Positions 9,482-15,980 of a stretch of 26,760 nucleotides of DNA are shown in pieces. The stretch comes from a virus, in IMG/VR virus record IMGVR_UViG_3300024346_000429, positions 1-26,760 of that record; one strand, 5' to 3'. Within the stretch, counting starts at the first letter, position 1. Each line of letters starts with the position of its first letter. Below the pieces are notes generated by a model. That model was given only the letters and a program-made list of their open reading frames with translations, was not told the origin of the DNA and made no database searches. The translations under genes were made by a program, and so were the position numbers.

Positions 9482-11685
9482 TACAATACTTCTTCGTATT
9501 CAACTATGCTACCTGCTTTCACAACTACACCACCCGTAGATAGACTTATCATTGATATATTAAATGTGCCTGATGCAGTTGCTACATAAATACCATCAGC
9601 ACTCACAATTCTATTGTTACCAACCGCAACAACAACACCTGTATTATTTGCGCTTCCATTACTTACTATGTTAGTAGATGCGCCACTGCCTAAAGTGAAT
9701 CGGTAAATCGTTGTGCCTGCTGGTCCATTGGTTGAAAAGCATGCCGTAGTTGTTGCCGTTACCCAAATAGTTGCACGCCACTTGTAAGTTTTACCTGCTG
9801 TCATTGCAAAGTTTAATGCAGTCACATTTTGGTAAACAGTACCTGTAGTTGTTTGATCAGTTGACACTACAGCACTGCCTAAACCTAACTCACTTTTTAA
9901 AGTTGCAAGTGATATTGCACTGACTGTATTATTTGCATTCACACGCAAGTAAGTTACAGCACTTGGATTTGTTAGCGTTGCAATGCTGTTGCCTATTGTA
10001 GTCAATCCGATGCTTGCTTGCTTACCATTGAAGGTAGACCAATCTGCAGCACTTAATGCACCACGATTTGCAGCACTTGCAGTTGGTACATTTAGCGTGA
10101 TGACCGGTGTAGTTGTGCCATTAGCAACAGTACTTCCTAAGTCGCTACCTGATGTGCCTATCGTCAATGCAGCAACCGATGTAACTGTGCCTGTTGGTAT
10201 ATCTCCGCTACCAAATATCGAAGTGCTATTAACTGTCTTTACTGATTGATGTTGCCACTTTGCAGGTGCACCACCATACAACCAAACATCGTTAGCTGTT
10301 GGTGTACCGCTTTGCATATCTATGCCATGTATTCTATGCACAGTTGGATTTGGATACGTGCCTGATAAATCACCACCTGCTGCACCATTTGGTGGCAGTG
10401 CTGTTGGTATAGTTGGAAAGGTTTGCAATGCGCCTGATCCATCTACATACTGCGCTGCTATGCCTGCTCCCGTAATTGCAAGTGTGCCTGATGTCGTAAT
10501 TGGTGAACCTGTTACAGTGAATGCAGCAGGTGTAGTAAGTGCAACCGATGTGACTGTGCCACTATTTAAAGTTGGCTTATTTAAAATTTCAGATACACCA
10601 CTTGCACTATTCCAATCACTGTTTACTTGTGCCGCAGGTATGCTCGGTAAGTTAGATAAGTCATTGTAGTCATTTGAATAAGCAACTGCACCTAATTGAC
10701 CATTTTGCCATTCATTACTTGGTGTATCAAACAGCAACACATCGTCTTGTTGTGGGCTGCTGTATTGAACATCAGTCAAGTCATTCAACTCGGTTGGAAT
10801 CGTTGGCTTGTTTAGTATTTGATGATCACCTGTACTTGCATTCCAATCAACAGGTGTTTGTCGCAACCTGTAACCTACACCAACAAGTGTCCAATAGCTT
10901 GTGTTGGTTGGTATAATTGCATCGTTGTTGGCAGTGGCTCTATACACATTGCCGTTATACCACACACGATCACCAACTAAATACTGATTGCCTGTTGCAG
11001 TTGTGTGGTCAGTGTTGTATTCAGTACTTACAAATTCACCACCGCCACCGCCACCCGTTGCCTCAATCGTTACCGATCCATTCCCGTTGTCAGTTATGTT
11101 TATGCCAGTGCCATCAACTAAGTTCAATATGTTTTGAACGGTGTTGTCTATACTATTTGTTCGTAGCAATACACCATAGCCAACACCACTACCACCGCTA
11201 CCACCTGCACCACCAATGGACCATATTGCAGGGATGTCGCATGCGGACCAATCCCAAGGCACTTCTAATTTTATAGTGAATGCAACACCTGTCACCGTGT
11301 TCTTTTGCTCTTCCATGAATGGCTCAAACACTGGCTTATCGACAAGCTGCACATTGAAGCCAAACAACTCCAAACCATTTTGCACTTCTGCAATAAGGTC
11401 CTGCCCTAATCGTATGCAGTCGCTAATCACTTCACGTTGGTATTCTGCCTTGTATTCTTTGTCTCGTGGTATGTCGGCAAACATGATGTGAAAACCGAAC
11501 TGCATGCCCCCTGAAATTGGTTCTATCGTATCGGGCGTAACGTGCATGAAGGGGTATTGATCATCTTGCAACTGATCACTCAAATCAATTTGCCCATGCG
11601 TAAATCTGCGTATTAAAAAGTGACCTGCTGCAAATGCCTCAAGTCGATTGATCAATACGTTGTAACTATAATTGTAACTATCCAT
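9481..11685 (-). CDS. Tail-completion-like domain fused to a fibre (possible neck or tail fibre)
   Basis: 734 residues with two clearly different halves. Residues 1 to about 150 are a compact mixed domain (AFAAGHFLIRRFTHGQIDLS, then DDQYPFMHV, FHIMFADIPRDK, IKLEVPWDWSACDIP), reminiscent of tail terminator or tail completion proteins. A Gly/Ser linker follows (GGAGGSGGSGVGYG), then about 560 residues of fibre-like repeats: WNASTGDHQILNKPTIP, WNSASGVSEILNKPTL, GTVTSVA twice, GDLSGTYPNPTV, and a beta-rich C-terminus. Such low-complexity Thr/Gly/Asn repeats are typical of fibres. The start overlaps the -1 frame of the chaperone by 8 bases. Fusing a neck-type domain to a fibre suggests whiskers or fibres at the head-tail junction, which is inference. 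It could instead be an ordinary tail fibre with an unusual anchor. Confidence 0.65.
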   Translation of the reverse strand: MDSYNYSYNVLINRLEAFAAGHFLIRRFTHGQIDLSDQLQDDQYPFMHVTPDTIEPISGGMQFGFHIMFADIPRDKEYKAEYQREVISDCIRLGQDLIAEVQNGLELFGFNVQLVDKPVFEPFMEEQKNTVTGVAFTIKLEVPWDWSACDIPAIWSIGGAGGSGGSGVGYGVLLRTNSIDNTVQNILNLVDGTGINITDNGNGSVTIEATGGGGGGEFVSTEYNTDHTTATGNQYLVGDRVWYNGNVYRATANNDAIIPTNTSYWTLVGVGYRLRQTPVDWNASTGDHQILNKPTIPTELNDLTDVQYSSPQQDDVLLFDTPSNEWQNGQLGAVAYSNDYNDLSNLPSIPAAQVNSDWNSASGVSEILNKPTLNSGTVTSVALTTPAAFTVTGSPITTSGTLAITGAGIAAQYVDGSGALQTFPTIPTALPPNGAAGGDLSGTYPNPTVHRIHGIDMQSGTPTANDVWLYGGAPAKWQHQSVKTVNSTSIFGSGDIPTGTVTSVAALTIGTSGSDLGSTVANGTTTPVITLNVPTASAANRGALSAADWSTFNGKQASIGLTTIGNSIATLTNPSAVTYLRVNANNTVSAISLATLKSELGLGSAVVSTDQTTTGTVYQNVTALNFAMTAGKTYKWRATIWVTATTTACFSTNGPAGTTIYRFTLGSGASTNIVSNGSANNTGVVVAVGNNRIVSADGIYVATASGTFNISMISLSTGGVVVKAGSIVEYEEVL

Positions 11686-11957
11686 GATTTCTTCTTTTCT
11701 GCATTTCTACTTTTTGCACGTACACATAATCTGCTAAGTAAGTCAAGTGCGTAAACACTTCCGTTGCCATTCTTTCAGTGACTGCATCAAACTTTGTGAT
11801 GTCTCTTTCTGCAAGTGATTCAATGATGTGAAACCAACCATAGGCATCTAAGCCGTCTGGTGTACCTCCGTCATCTCCTTCACTATCTCCGTTATCTCCT
11901 TTGCCAAATATTCTAGGGAAGTGTTGTATAGTTCTGTTTCGATAGTCGAAAAAAAAA
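11678..11957 (-). CDS. Frameshift extension of the tail chaperone (T-like domain, -1 frame)
   Basis: In the -1 frame relative to the chaperone, codons run open through and past the T9 tract to a TAG at 11680 to 11678. They encode an acidic linker (GKGDNGDSEGDDGGTPDG) and a helical domain with YGWFHIIESLAERDITKFD followed by TEVFTHLTYLADYVYVQKVE. There is no ATG, GTG or TTG before the last 30 or so codons, so it cannot be made as an independent gene of this length. It would be read as a fusion of about 256 residues after a -1 shift. The frame ends 8 bases into the next gene, which fits a real, tightly packed coding region. If the slip occurs later than T9, in the AAGGAG-rich stretch, more of the 0-frame helix is kept. 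A sequencing error in the homopolymer is the main alternative. Confidence 0.6.
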
Positions 11958-12447
11958 GCAATACATTTAGTACATGGTCCAGTGTTAGTTCCTTCACTGC
12001 ATCTATGTACTTTCTTTTCGCCTCAGTCTTGTATGCATCAATATCGTAAAAGTTGCCAAACTTTGCTTTGATGGGGCGGTATAGTATGCACATCATTTTG
12101 AGTGCAGCTTCACCATTCACCTTTGCGTCTTTGTACAAGCTTGTGCATGCGCTGTCAAGGTCCACATACTCACCAAAGGTCATCTCTTGCAGGTTGGGAA
12201 TGAAACCTAATTCAATCGCACCTACACGCACCTTGCGCTCAAAGTCATTACTGCCTAAATGCAACACCGCTTCAAACTGCATTATTATTTGATCAATCAC
12301 ATGGGCCTGCAATAGTCTTATGCTCTCACTGCTCTTCCCGGTTATGATATGCACCTGCTCTGTTTTGTCAACTGCATTCTGGTAGTCGATGTACTTGCCC
12401 AGTGTCACACCCTTTGCATTTGCTGCTATGTTTACATTCATCTTCAT
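11848..12447 (-). CDS. Tail assembly chaperone, G-like product
   Basis: 199 residues, helical. The segment LGFIPNLQEMTFGEYVDLDS followed by CILYRPIKAKFGNFYDIDAY matches a conserved pattern I know from Bacteroidota phages, in which the protein sits before the tail genes. In lambda-like phages this position holds gpG, which binds the tape measure with gpGT. The gene contains nine T in a row on its coding strand (11957 to 11949) at codons CTT TTT TTT TCG, a perfect -1 slippery heptamer. Downstream, the -1 frame is open for about 90 codons with no start codon of its own (see the separate entry). The 0-frame tail after the slip site is 33 residues (STIETELYNTSLEYLAKEI and on) and also looks coding. 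Confidence 0.7.
   Translation of the reverse strand: MKMNVNIAANAKGVTLGKYIDYQNAVDKTEQVHIITGKSSESIRLLQAHVIDQIIMQFEAVLHLGSNDFERKVRVGAIELGFIPNLQEMTFGEYVDLDSACTSLYKDAKVNGEAALKMMCILYRPIKAKFGNFYDIDAYKTEAKRKYIDAVKELTLDHVLNVLLFFSTIETELYNTSLEYLAKEITEIVKEMTEVHQTA
11949..11957 (-). promoter_or_regulatory. Candidate -1 ribosomal slippery site (T9)
   Basis: Nine consecutive T on the coding strand place U UUU UUU in the X XXY YYZ arrangement in the chaperone frame, allowing both P- and A-site tRNAs to re-pair after a -1 slip. Purine-rich AAGGAG and GGAG repeats lie about 50 to 80 bases downstream, too far to be a classic stimulator of this site. Confidence 0.5.
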
Positions 12448-12481
12448 GCCCTATTGTATTGTAGTTTTTGTTGTGTTTTTG

Positions 12482-12751
12482 TTACAGGTCCGAATGAACC
12501 TGAATGATTACGGGTGCTTTGTCGTCACCGCTGTGTGTGATGCGTGCCTGTTTTGGTTTGAAGAACTCAAGCAATGCAGTGTAGTGTTTGATGTATTCCT
12601 CATCATCCATATCATTCATTATGCGCATGCACTTGGATGCACCTTCTTGCACAAACCAATCGCCCAAATCATTCCACATTTTTACCTTGTCACTAATTGC
12701 ACCCATAGGTCTACCATTTGGGTTGCCTGATATTCCTTTTGTAAAAGCCAT
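12482..12751 (-). CDS. Small DUF5681-type protein, terminase small subunit-like
   Basis: 89 residues from the ATG at 12751 (an ATG at 12775 would add 8 residues). I chose 12751 because the family normally begins with MAF and a KGxSGNPNGRP motif. Here it is FTKGISGNPNGRPMGAISDK, and the protein ends LLEFFKPKQARITHSGDDKA, also usual for the family. DUF5681 proteins often stand where a small terminase is expected and are thought to bind DNA. The large terminase here is far away and on the other strand (19628 to 20926). Calling this the small subunit is inference; a general DNA-binding protein is possible. Confidence 0.55.
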   Translation of the reverse strand: MAFTKGISGNPNGRPMGAISDKVKMWNDLGDWFVQEGASKCMRIMNDMDDEEYIKHYTALLEFFKPKQARITHSGDDKAPVIIQVHSDL

Positions 12752-12775
12752 CTTGTAAATTTTTGATATTAACAA

Positions 12776-13225
12776 TTATTTGCTATCCACTTTATTCAAC
12801 TGCCTTCTAAATTCTGTAATCAAGTCACGTATGCACGATGCGCATCCTGATACATCTTGCTTCCTACCTATTACCTTAGTTGCCCATGCGTATAACTGTT
12901 GCAAATCATGTGGTTCAATCTTGTTTGCCTTGTGAATCCGATTGATGAATGCATCTAGTTGCGCTATCTCATCTTCTTTCCAGTCAAGTGCAAACCATTT
13001 GTGTGCCGGGCATGATGCAAACACAAACTTTGTTTTGATCGGCATGATGCAACCGCAAAGCTTTATCTTTTCTTTGTAGTGGGTCACGCTATTCTCTTCA
13101 AGTTCGACAGTGTTGCCTACGATAAGCGTACCACATGACTGTGTAAGTGGCTTAAAGAACTTGCATTTTTTACAAGTCGCTAGTCTCTCTCTTTGTATGT
13201 GCAGTGGCACGTTGAAGTTCAACAT
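12776..13225 (-). CDS. Cys-rich, probably zinc-binding protein
   Basis: 149 residues. The N-terminal half has cysteines in metal-binding spacing: CKKC near residue 18, SCG near 30, CGC near 57, then ASCPAHKW near 70. A C-terminal helical part contains another pair (GCASC, about 128) followed by IRDLITEFRRQL. The pattern CKxCKFF and CGC with ASCP..KW is recurrent in small proteins of Bacteroidota phages, but I know no function. The start overlaps the upstream sigma-like gene by 56 bases in another frame. Metal binding is inferred from spacing only. Confidence 0.65.
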   Translation of the reverse strand: MLNFNVPLHIQRERLATCKKCKFFKPLTQSCGTLIVGNTVELEENSVTHYKEKIKLCGCIMPIKTKFVFASCPAHKWFALDWKEDEIAQLDAFINRIHKANKIEPHDLQQLYAWATKVIGRKQDVSGCASCIRDLITEFRRQLNKVDSK

Positions 13226-13610
13226 ATTCTCGTATTCTTTTTAATGCTCGATGTATTGATGTGCGCAGGTAGCTGTATGGTATGCCTGTTTCTTTGCTTA
13301 GTTCTTGGTAGTCAAAATCGGGTTTGCTGTATAGACGCAAAATAATGCTGTCGTATTCATTTAATCTACCTATTGCGCTGTACAAGTATTCACCATCTAT
13401 AAATGCACCTATCCATGTTTCATCTTGTTTGCTTTCATCCAGTTCTTTGTCTGAGTGCAGCTCGTAATACTTTCTATACTTTACTGCGTAGTCGCTTCTG
13501 TTGCTGTGCCATGATAGCCACAATGCCCGGTTGATGTATGCCTCTATCTTACCACCGCACACAATATCTTCAACGTCCTGCTCTGGTCTATCCATCAAAC
13601 GTGCTAACAC
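13170..13610 (-). CDS. Sigma-factor-like HTH protein, start codon unclear
   Basis: 146 residues from the GTG at 13610. The C-terminal half reads like sigma-70 region 4: LNEYDSIILRLYSKPDFDYQ, then ELSKETGIPYSYLRTSIHRA and LKRIREYV, with the middle segment as the HTH. It is the first gene of the leftward operon, so a role in late transcription is plausible. The frame stays open upstream to a TAA at 13721, and the extra codons look coding (HYNAWLDKATRLAHDK, then GSDLLHEVLARLMD, like the helical N-terminus of such proteins). That stretch holds no ATG, GTG or TTG; only ATC (13715), ATA (13694) and CTG are available. The true start is therefore probably non-canonical and upstream, or the sequence has an error. 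No strong promoter was found for this strand. Confidence 0.65.
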   Translation of the reverse strand: MLARLMDRPEQDVEDIVCGGKIEAYINRALWLSWHSNRSDYAVKYRKYYELHSDKELDESKQDETWIGAFIDGEYLYSAIGRLNEYDSIILRLYSKPDFDYQELSKETGIPYSYLRTSIHRALKRIREYVELQRATAHTKRETSDL

Positions 13611-13744
13611 TTCATGCAGTAGATCACTTCCTTTTGTCTTATCGTGTGCAAGCCTTGTAGCCTTGTCAAGCCATGCGTTGTAATGCTTTGCTATGTTATA
13701 GCTTGTGCAGTTGATTTGTTAAAGAATGTTAATTTATTGGTGTA

Positions 13745-13759
13745 AATAGTTGCACTATT
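13745..13759. promoter_or_regulatory. Operator candidate, ATAGT-N3-ACTAT palindrome over the P1 -33 element
   Basis: AATAGTTGCACTATT is a perfect 6-bp inverted repeat with a 3-bp spacer. It covers the P1 -33 TTG (13750 to 13752) and lies between two divergent genes. The same core recurs at P2 (15848 to 15862), and a degraded copy lies at P3. Confidence 0.5.
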
Positions 13760-13779
13760 AAAACATTAGTATATATTTG
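13750..13779 (+). promoter_or_regulatory. P1 promoter, Bacteroidota type
   Basis: TTG at 13750 to 13752, a 19-base spacer and TATATTTG at 13772 to 13779 match the Bacteroidota primary sigma consensus (TTG, about 19 to 21 bases, TAnnTTTG). A start a few bases later leaves a leader of about 25 bases before the ATG at 13809. It drives the early rightward genes. Confidence 0.7.
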
Positions 13780-13808
13780 TACACACAACAAAAGTAACAC
13801 ATAACACT

Positions 13809-14066
13809 ATGAAAATGTATTTTGATTTTGAACACGACTTTGACAGCATCCCGATGACTGCAACCATTACAGTAACATGCGACATTATTGTATCACACGG
13901 TAGCTACTATGAGCCTGCAAGCACTGAGGCAAGTGATATAAGCTATACGATTATGTGCGGTAAGGTAAATGTAACCGAGGCAATTTTATACGGTGCGGAC
14001 CAAACTGCACACAGAGAACTTGAGAATATCGTTGAGGATAAAATTTGGGAACAGTACGAAAATTAA
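13809..14066 (+). CDS. Small hypothetical early protein, 85 residues
   Basis: First gene after P1. It is soluble and acidic, with no signal peptide or membrane segment. The N-terminal half looks beta-rich (MKMYFDFEHDFDSIPMTATI, then VTCDIIVSHGSYYEP); the C-terminus is a charged helix (HRELENIVEDKIWEQYEN). I do not recognise the family. Its position right behind a strong early promoter would suit a host-takeover or anti-defence protein, but nothing in the sequence says which. The ATG at 13809 is the only good start after the promoter. Confidence 0.65.
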   Translation: MKMYFDFEHDFDSIPMTATITVTCDIIVSHGSYYEPASTEASDISYTIMCGKVNVTEAILYGADQTAHRELENIVEDKIWEQYEN

Positions 14067-14094
14067 TCAATAAACAATTTAATAAATAAACACA

Positions 14095-14412
14095 ATGACA
14101 ACTTTAGAAATCAAACACAGAGTGCTAACCACAGTAGACAGCACACCAATTCAACTACCTTACTATTGGTCCTATGGCAAACACGCAAAGTCTTACTGCG
14201 TATTGACAACTGAATTCACTGTAATAGATATACGTGCCAACCACGTGTACTTGCAAATTGATTCTACGCAGTACGATGATGCCGAAGATGCAAGCTATCG
14301 CATGGATCGTGAAATGAAGGTAGAGAATTTTGAGCGCATTGATGAGGCTGTGTTCATGCATCACTTTAGCCTTGCCACACGCCAACTTTATGACCTTGCA
14401 AATCCAAAATAA
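14095..14412 (+). CDS. Small hypothetical early protein, 105 residues
   Basis: Starts 28 bases after the previous gene behind an A-rich leader (AAACACAATG), a common start context in this genome. The N-terminal two thirds looks beta-rich (MTTLEIKHRVLTTVDSTPIQ, LTTEFTVIDIRANHVYLQID). An acidic helical C-terminus follows (DAEDASYRMDREMKVENFER). No known motif, signal peptide or membrane segment. It ends one base before the next ATG. Function unknown. Confidence 0.6.
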   Translation: MTTLEIKHRVLTTVDSTPIQLPYYWSYGKHAKSYCVLTTEFTVIDIRANHVYLQIDSTQYDDAEDASYRMDREMKVENFERIDEAVFMHHFSLATRQLYDLANPK

Positions 14413-14413
14413 C

Positions 14414-14650
14414 ATGAGAAAAAACAATCAATTAAACGGGTTGATTGCACGCACGGTGGGGAGCAAAGCTGCTCTCCTACGTGCTATGCAAAGAAGCAAT
14501 ACACCAATAGTCAAAAAGACACTGCACAACTGGTGTGCTGATCCGGGCAGCATCAAACTACGACAACTGCTAAACCTTAGCAACGTAATGCAGTTGCCAC
14601 TGTGCGAAATCATTAATTCAATAACTATAAAACATGAAGGCGATGAGTAA
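14414..14650 (+). CDS. Small HTH protein, Cro/CI-like DNA-binding candidate
   Basis: 78 residues from the ATG at 14414. Starts further upstream would run through the preceding gene and add a Cys- and Leu-rich stretch that looks non-coding. The sequence MRKNNQLNGLIARTVGSKAA, then LLRAMQRSNTPIVKKTLHNW and RQLLNLSNVMQLPLCEIIN, has the five-helix feel of a Cro-like repressor, with the recognition helix near residues 30 to 48. It overlaps the next gene by 17 bases. It lies just after P1, so it is a candidate for the factor that binds the ATAGT-N3-ACTAT operators. That link is inference. Confidence 0.6.
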   Translation: MRKNNQLNGLIARTVGSKAALLRAMQRSNTPIVKKTLHNWCADPGSIKLRQLLNLSNVMQLPLCEIINSITIKHEGDE

Positions 14651-15062
14651 CATCCAACCAATAACTGCGAAGCAAGTTGCATACATACGCAGGAACATTA
14701 ACAAGAAAGCTTTTCACATTATGCGTAGTGAACTGCAAGTAAGTACAGGTGTCATGTATGAATGGTTTAAGAATGTTTACCAACCCGATATGCAAGTTGT
14801 AGTGGATGAAGATGACAACGAGCTGCACGGCACTTACCTTGTCACGCTAAACCAATTCAACTACATGGTAAAGTTCAGTGTGCCTATTGAATTTCACACC
14901 ATCCAGTACTGCGGACATCTAATCGGTTACGACTACGAGGTGTGCAAATTGAGTTACTGGGAATACAACCATTTGCGTAACCACATACCATGCATCAATA
15001 TCAAAACCGATGCGAACCATGTTTCAAACTTTTGGTCCACTACTAAACTTTGGAAAGAATGA
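14634..15062 (+). CDS. Hypothetical protein with HTH-like N-terminus, 142 residues
   Basis: Residues about 8 to 50 (ITAKQVAYIRRNINKKAFHI, then ELQVSTGVMYEWFKNVYQPD) look like a helix-turn-helix. The rest is a mixed region with several Tyr and His (FHTIQYCGHLIGYDYEVCKL). It overlaps the previous HTH gene by 17 bases and the nuclease gene by ATGA. I do not recognise the family. It may be a second regulator of the early region, but an unrelated fold cannot be excluded. Confidence 0.55.
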   Translation: MKAMSNIQPITAKQVAYIRRNINKKAFHIMRSELQVSTGVMYEWFKNVYQPDMQVVVDEDDNELHGTYLVTLNQFNYMVKFSVPIEFHTIQYCGHLIGYDYEVCKLSYWEYNHLRNHIPCINIKTDANHVSNFWSTTKLWKE

Positions 15063-15421
15063 AGTACGAAGAAAGCAATATGCAACAACGCTGTGTTGAA
15101 TGGTTTCGCTACTCACACCCTCGCATCCTGATTGCTTCGTTCCCTAATGGTGTATTCATAGGTGGCACACCAATACAAAGGGCAAGGAGGTGGAGCAGAT
15201 TGAAAGCTGAAGGTGCTGCACCGGGCATTCCCGATTTAATGATATGCAAAGCACGTGATCCATACCATGCCCTGTTCATCGAGATGAAAACTGAAAAGGG
15301 TAAGCTATCATTTTTGCAAAAAACAATACACGCACAACTAATCAATGCAGGTTACTGCGTCAAGGTGTGCAGATCATTCGAAGAATTTACAATCACAATC
15401 AATAATTATTTACAAGTATGA
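15059..15421 (+). CDS. VRR-NUC domain nuclease
   Basis: 120 residues from the ATG at 15059, which makes an ATGA overlap with the previous gene; an upstream TTG at 15050 is less likely. VRR-NUC features are in order: QQRCVEWFRYSHP near 9, ASFPNGVFIGGTPIQRARR, then EGAAPGIPDLMIC (the PD of a PD-(D/E)xK core), ALFIEMKTEKGKLSFLQKT (E-x-K) and HAQLINAGYCVKVCRSFEE. Such small nucleases are common in phage replication regions and are related to Holliday-junction and FAN1-type nucleases. The substrate here is unknown. It overlaps the next gene by ATGA. Confidence 0.88.
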   Translation: MKYEESNMQQRCVEWFRYSHPRILIASFPNGVFIGGTPIQRARRWSRLKAEGAAPGIPDLMICKARDPYHALFIEMKTEKGKLSFLQKTIHAQLINAGYCVKVCRSFEEFTITINNYLQV

Positions 15422-15846
15422 AAAATCAATCAATGAAAGTTTACAAGTTGCTAATTGACTTGCACGACACAAAGCATTTTAACGCCAAAGAGATGCAGAG
15501 CAAGCATCAAATAGGCACACGCATTTTTACCTTGCTGCGTGAGCGAGATATGATACGCAAGGACAGCAATGGCATGCACAAATATGTGGCTGAAATGCCA
15601 ACACAAATAGTTGCTAATGCACTAACAAAAGAAGTAAAAAAGCAGGCACGTATTTACAACGTAGACTACAAGCAACATCGCAATCAAATTACCATACAAC
15701 CACTAAAAAGAGTTGAGCGCATTGCACCTGTAAAACAGCCAGTGCAAGTTGAAGAGCAACACACACCTTACCCTATCATGGACATTGTAATTGCTTTTTT
15801 AGCGGGCATGGTTGCAGCAGGTTTCATATCAATAATTTGGAAGTGA
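15418..15846 (+). CDS. Winged-helix-like protein with C-terminal membrane anchor
   Basis: 142 residues. The first 60 residues resemble a small winged helix (MKVYKLLIDLHDTKHFNAKE, then GTRIFTLLRERDMIRKDSNG). A basic linker follows (LTKEVKKQARIYNVDY), and the last 22 residues form one hydrophobic segment (MDIVIAFLAGMVAAGFISII), giving a tail-anchored topology with the rest in the cytoplasm. A membrane-tethered DNA-binding-like domain is unusual in a phage early region. The last codons hold the -33 element of P2. I do not recognise the family. Confidence 0.6.
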   Translation: MKNQSMKVYKLLIDLHDTKHFNAKEMQSKHQIGTRIFTLLRERDMIRKDSNGMHKYVAEMPTQIVANALTKEVKKQARIYNVDYKQHRNQITIQPLKRVERIAPVKQPVQVEEQHTPYPIMDIVIAFLAGMVAAGFISIIWK

Positions 15847-15866
15847 GTATAGTTTGACTATATTTG
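15836..15866 (+). promoter_or_regulatory. P2 promoter, Bacteroidota type
   Basis: TTTG at 15836 to 15839, a 19-base spacer and TATATTTG at 15859 to 15866. The -33 element sits inside the end of the preceding gene. A start near 15871 would fall on the first base of a long inverted repeat. Confidence 0.65.
15848..15862. promoter_or_regulatory. Operator candidate, ATAGT-N3-ACTAT palindrome over the P2 -7 element
   Basis: TATAGTTTGACTATA is a perfect 6-bp inverted repeat with a 3-bp spacer, sharing the core ATAGT-N3-ACTAT with the P1 palindrome. It covers the spacer and the first bases of the -7 element, so a bound protein would block the polymerase. Confidence 0.5.
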
Positions 15867-15870
15867 TTTT

Positions 15871-15944
15871 GACTATCCGTACATGAAAACATTACAAATC
15901 CCATCTTCACTGCATTGCCATAGCACAACCGTGCGCGGATAGTC
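15871..15944 (+). ncRNA. Structured leader or looped operator: 9-bp inverted repeat after P2
   Basis: GACTATCCG at 15871 to 15879 pairs perfectly with CGGATAGTC at 15936 to 15944. Inside is a small hairpin, GCAC-AACC-GTGC, at 15923 to 15934. The stem starts about where P2 transcripts should begin and ends 36 bases before the likely start codon at 15981. It could be a structured 5' RNA with a regulatory role. The arms also hold the ACTAT and ATAGT half-sites seen in the P1 and P2 operators, so they may instead be DNA sites for the same regulator. I recognise no riboswitch class. Confidence 0.4.
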
Positions 15945-15980
15945 CTTTGCATGTGGAGGTGGGTTTTTATTCTTTTATTT

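Noticed and set aside
15871-15944. tRNA-like structure in the P2 leader
   Set aside because: The outer stem is 9 bp without the 7-bp acceptor, T-loop or anticodon arms of a tRNA.
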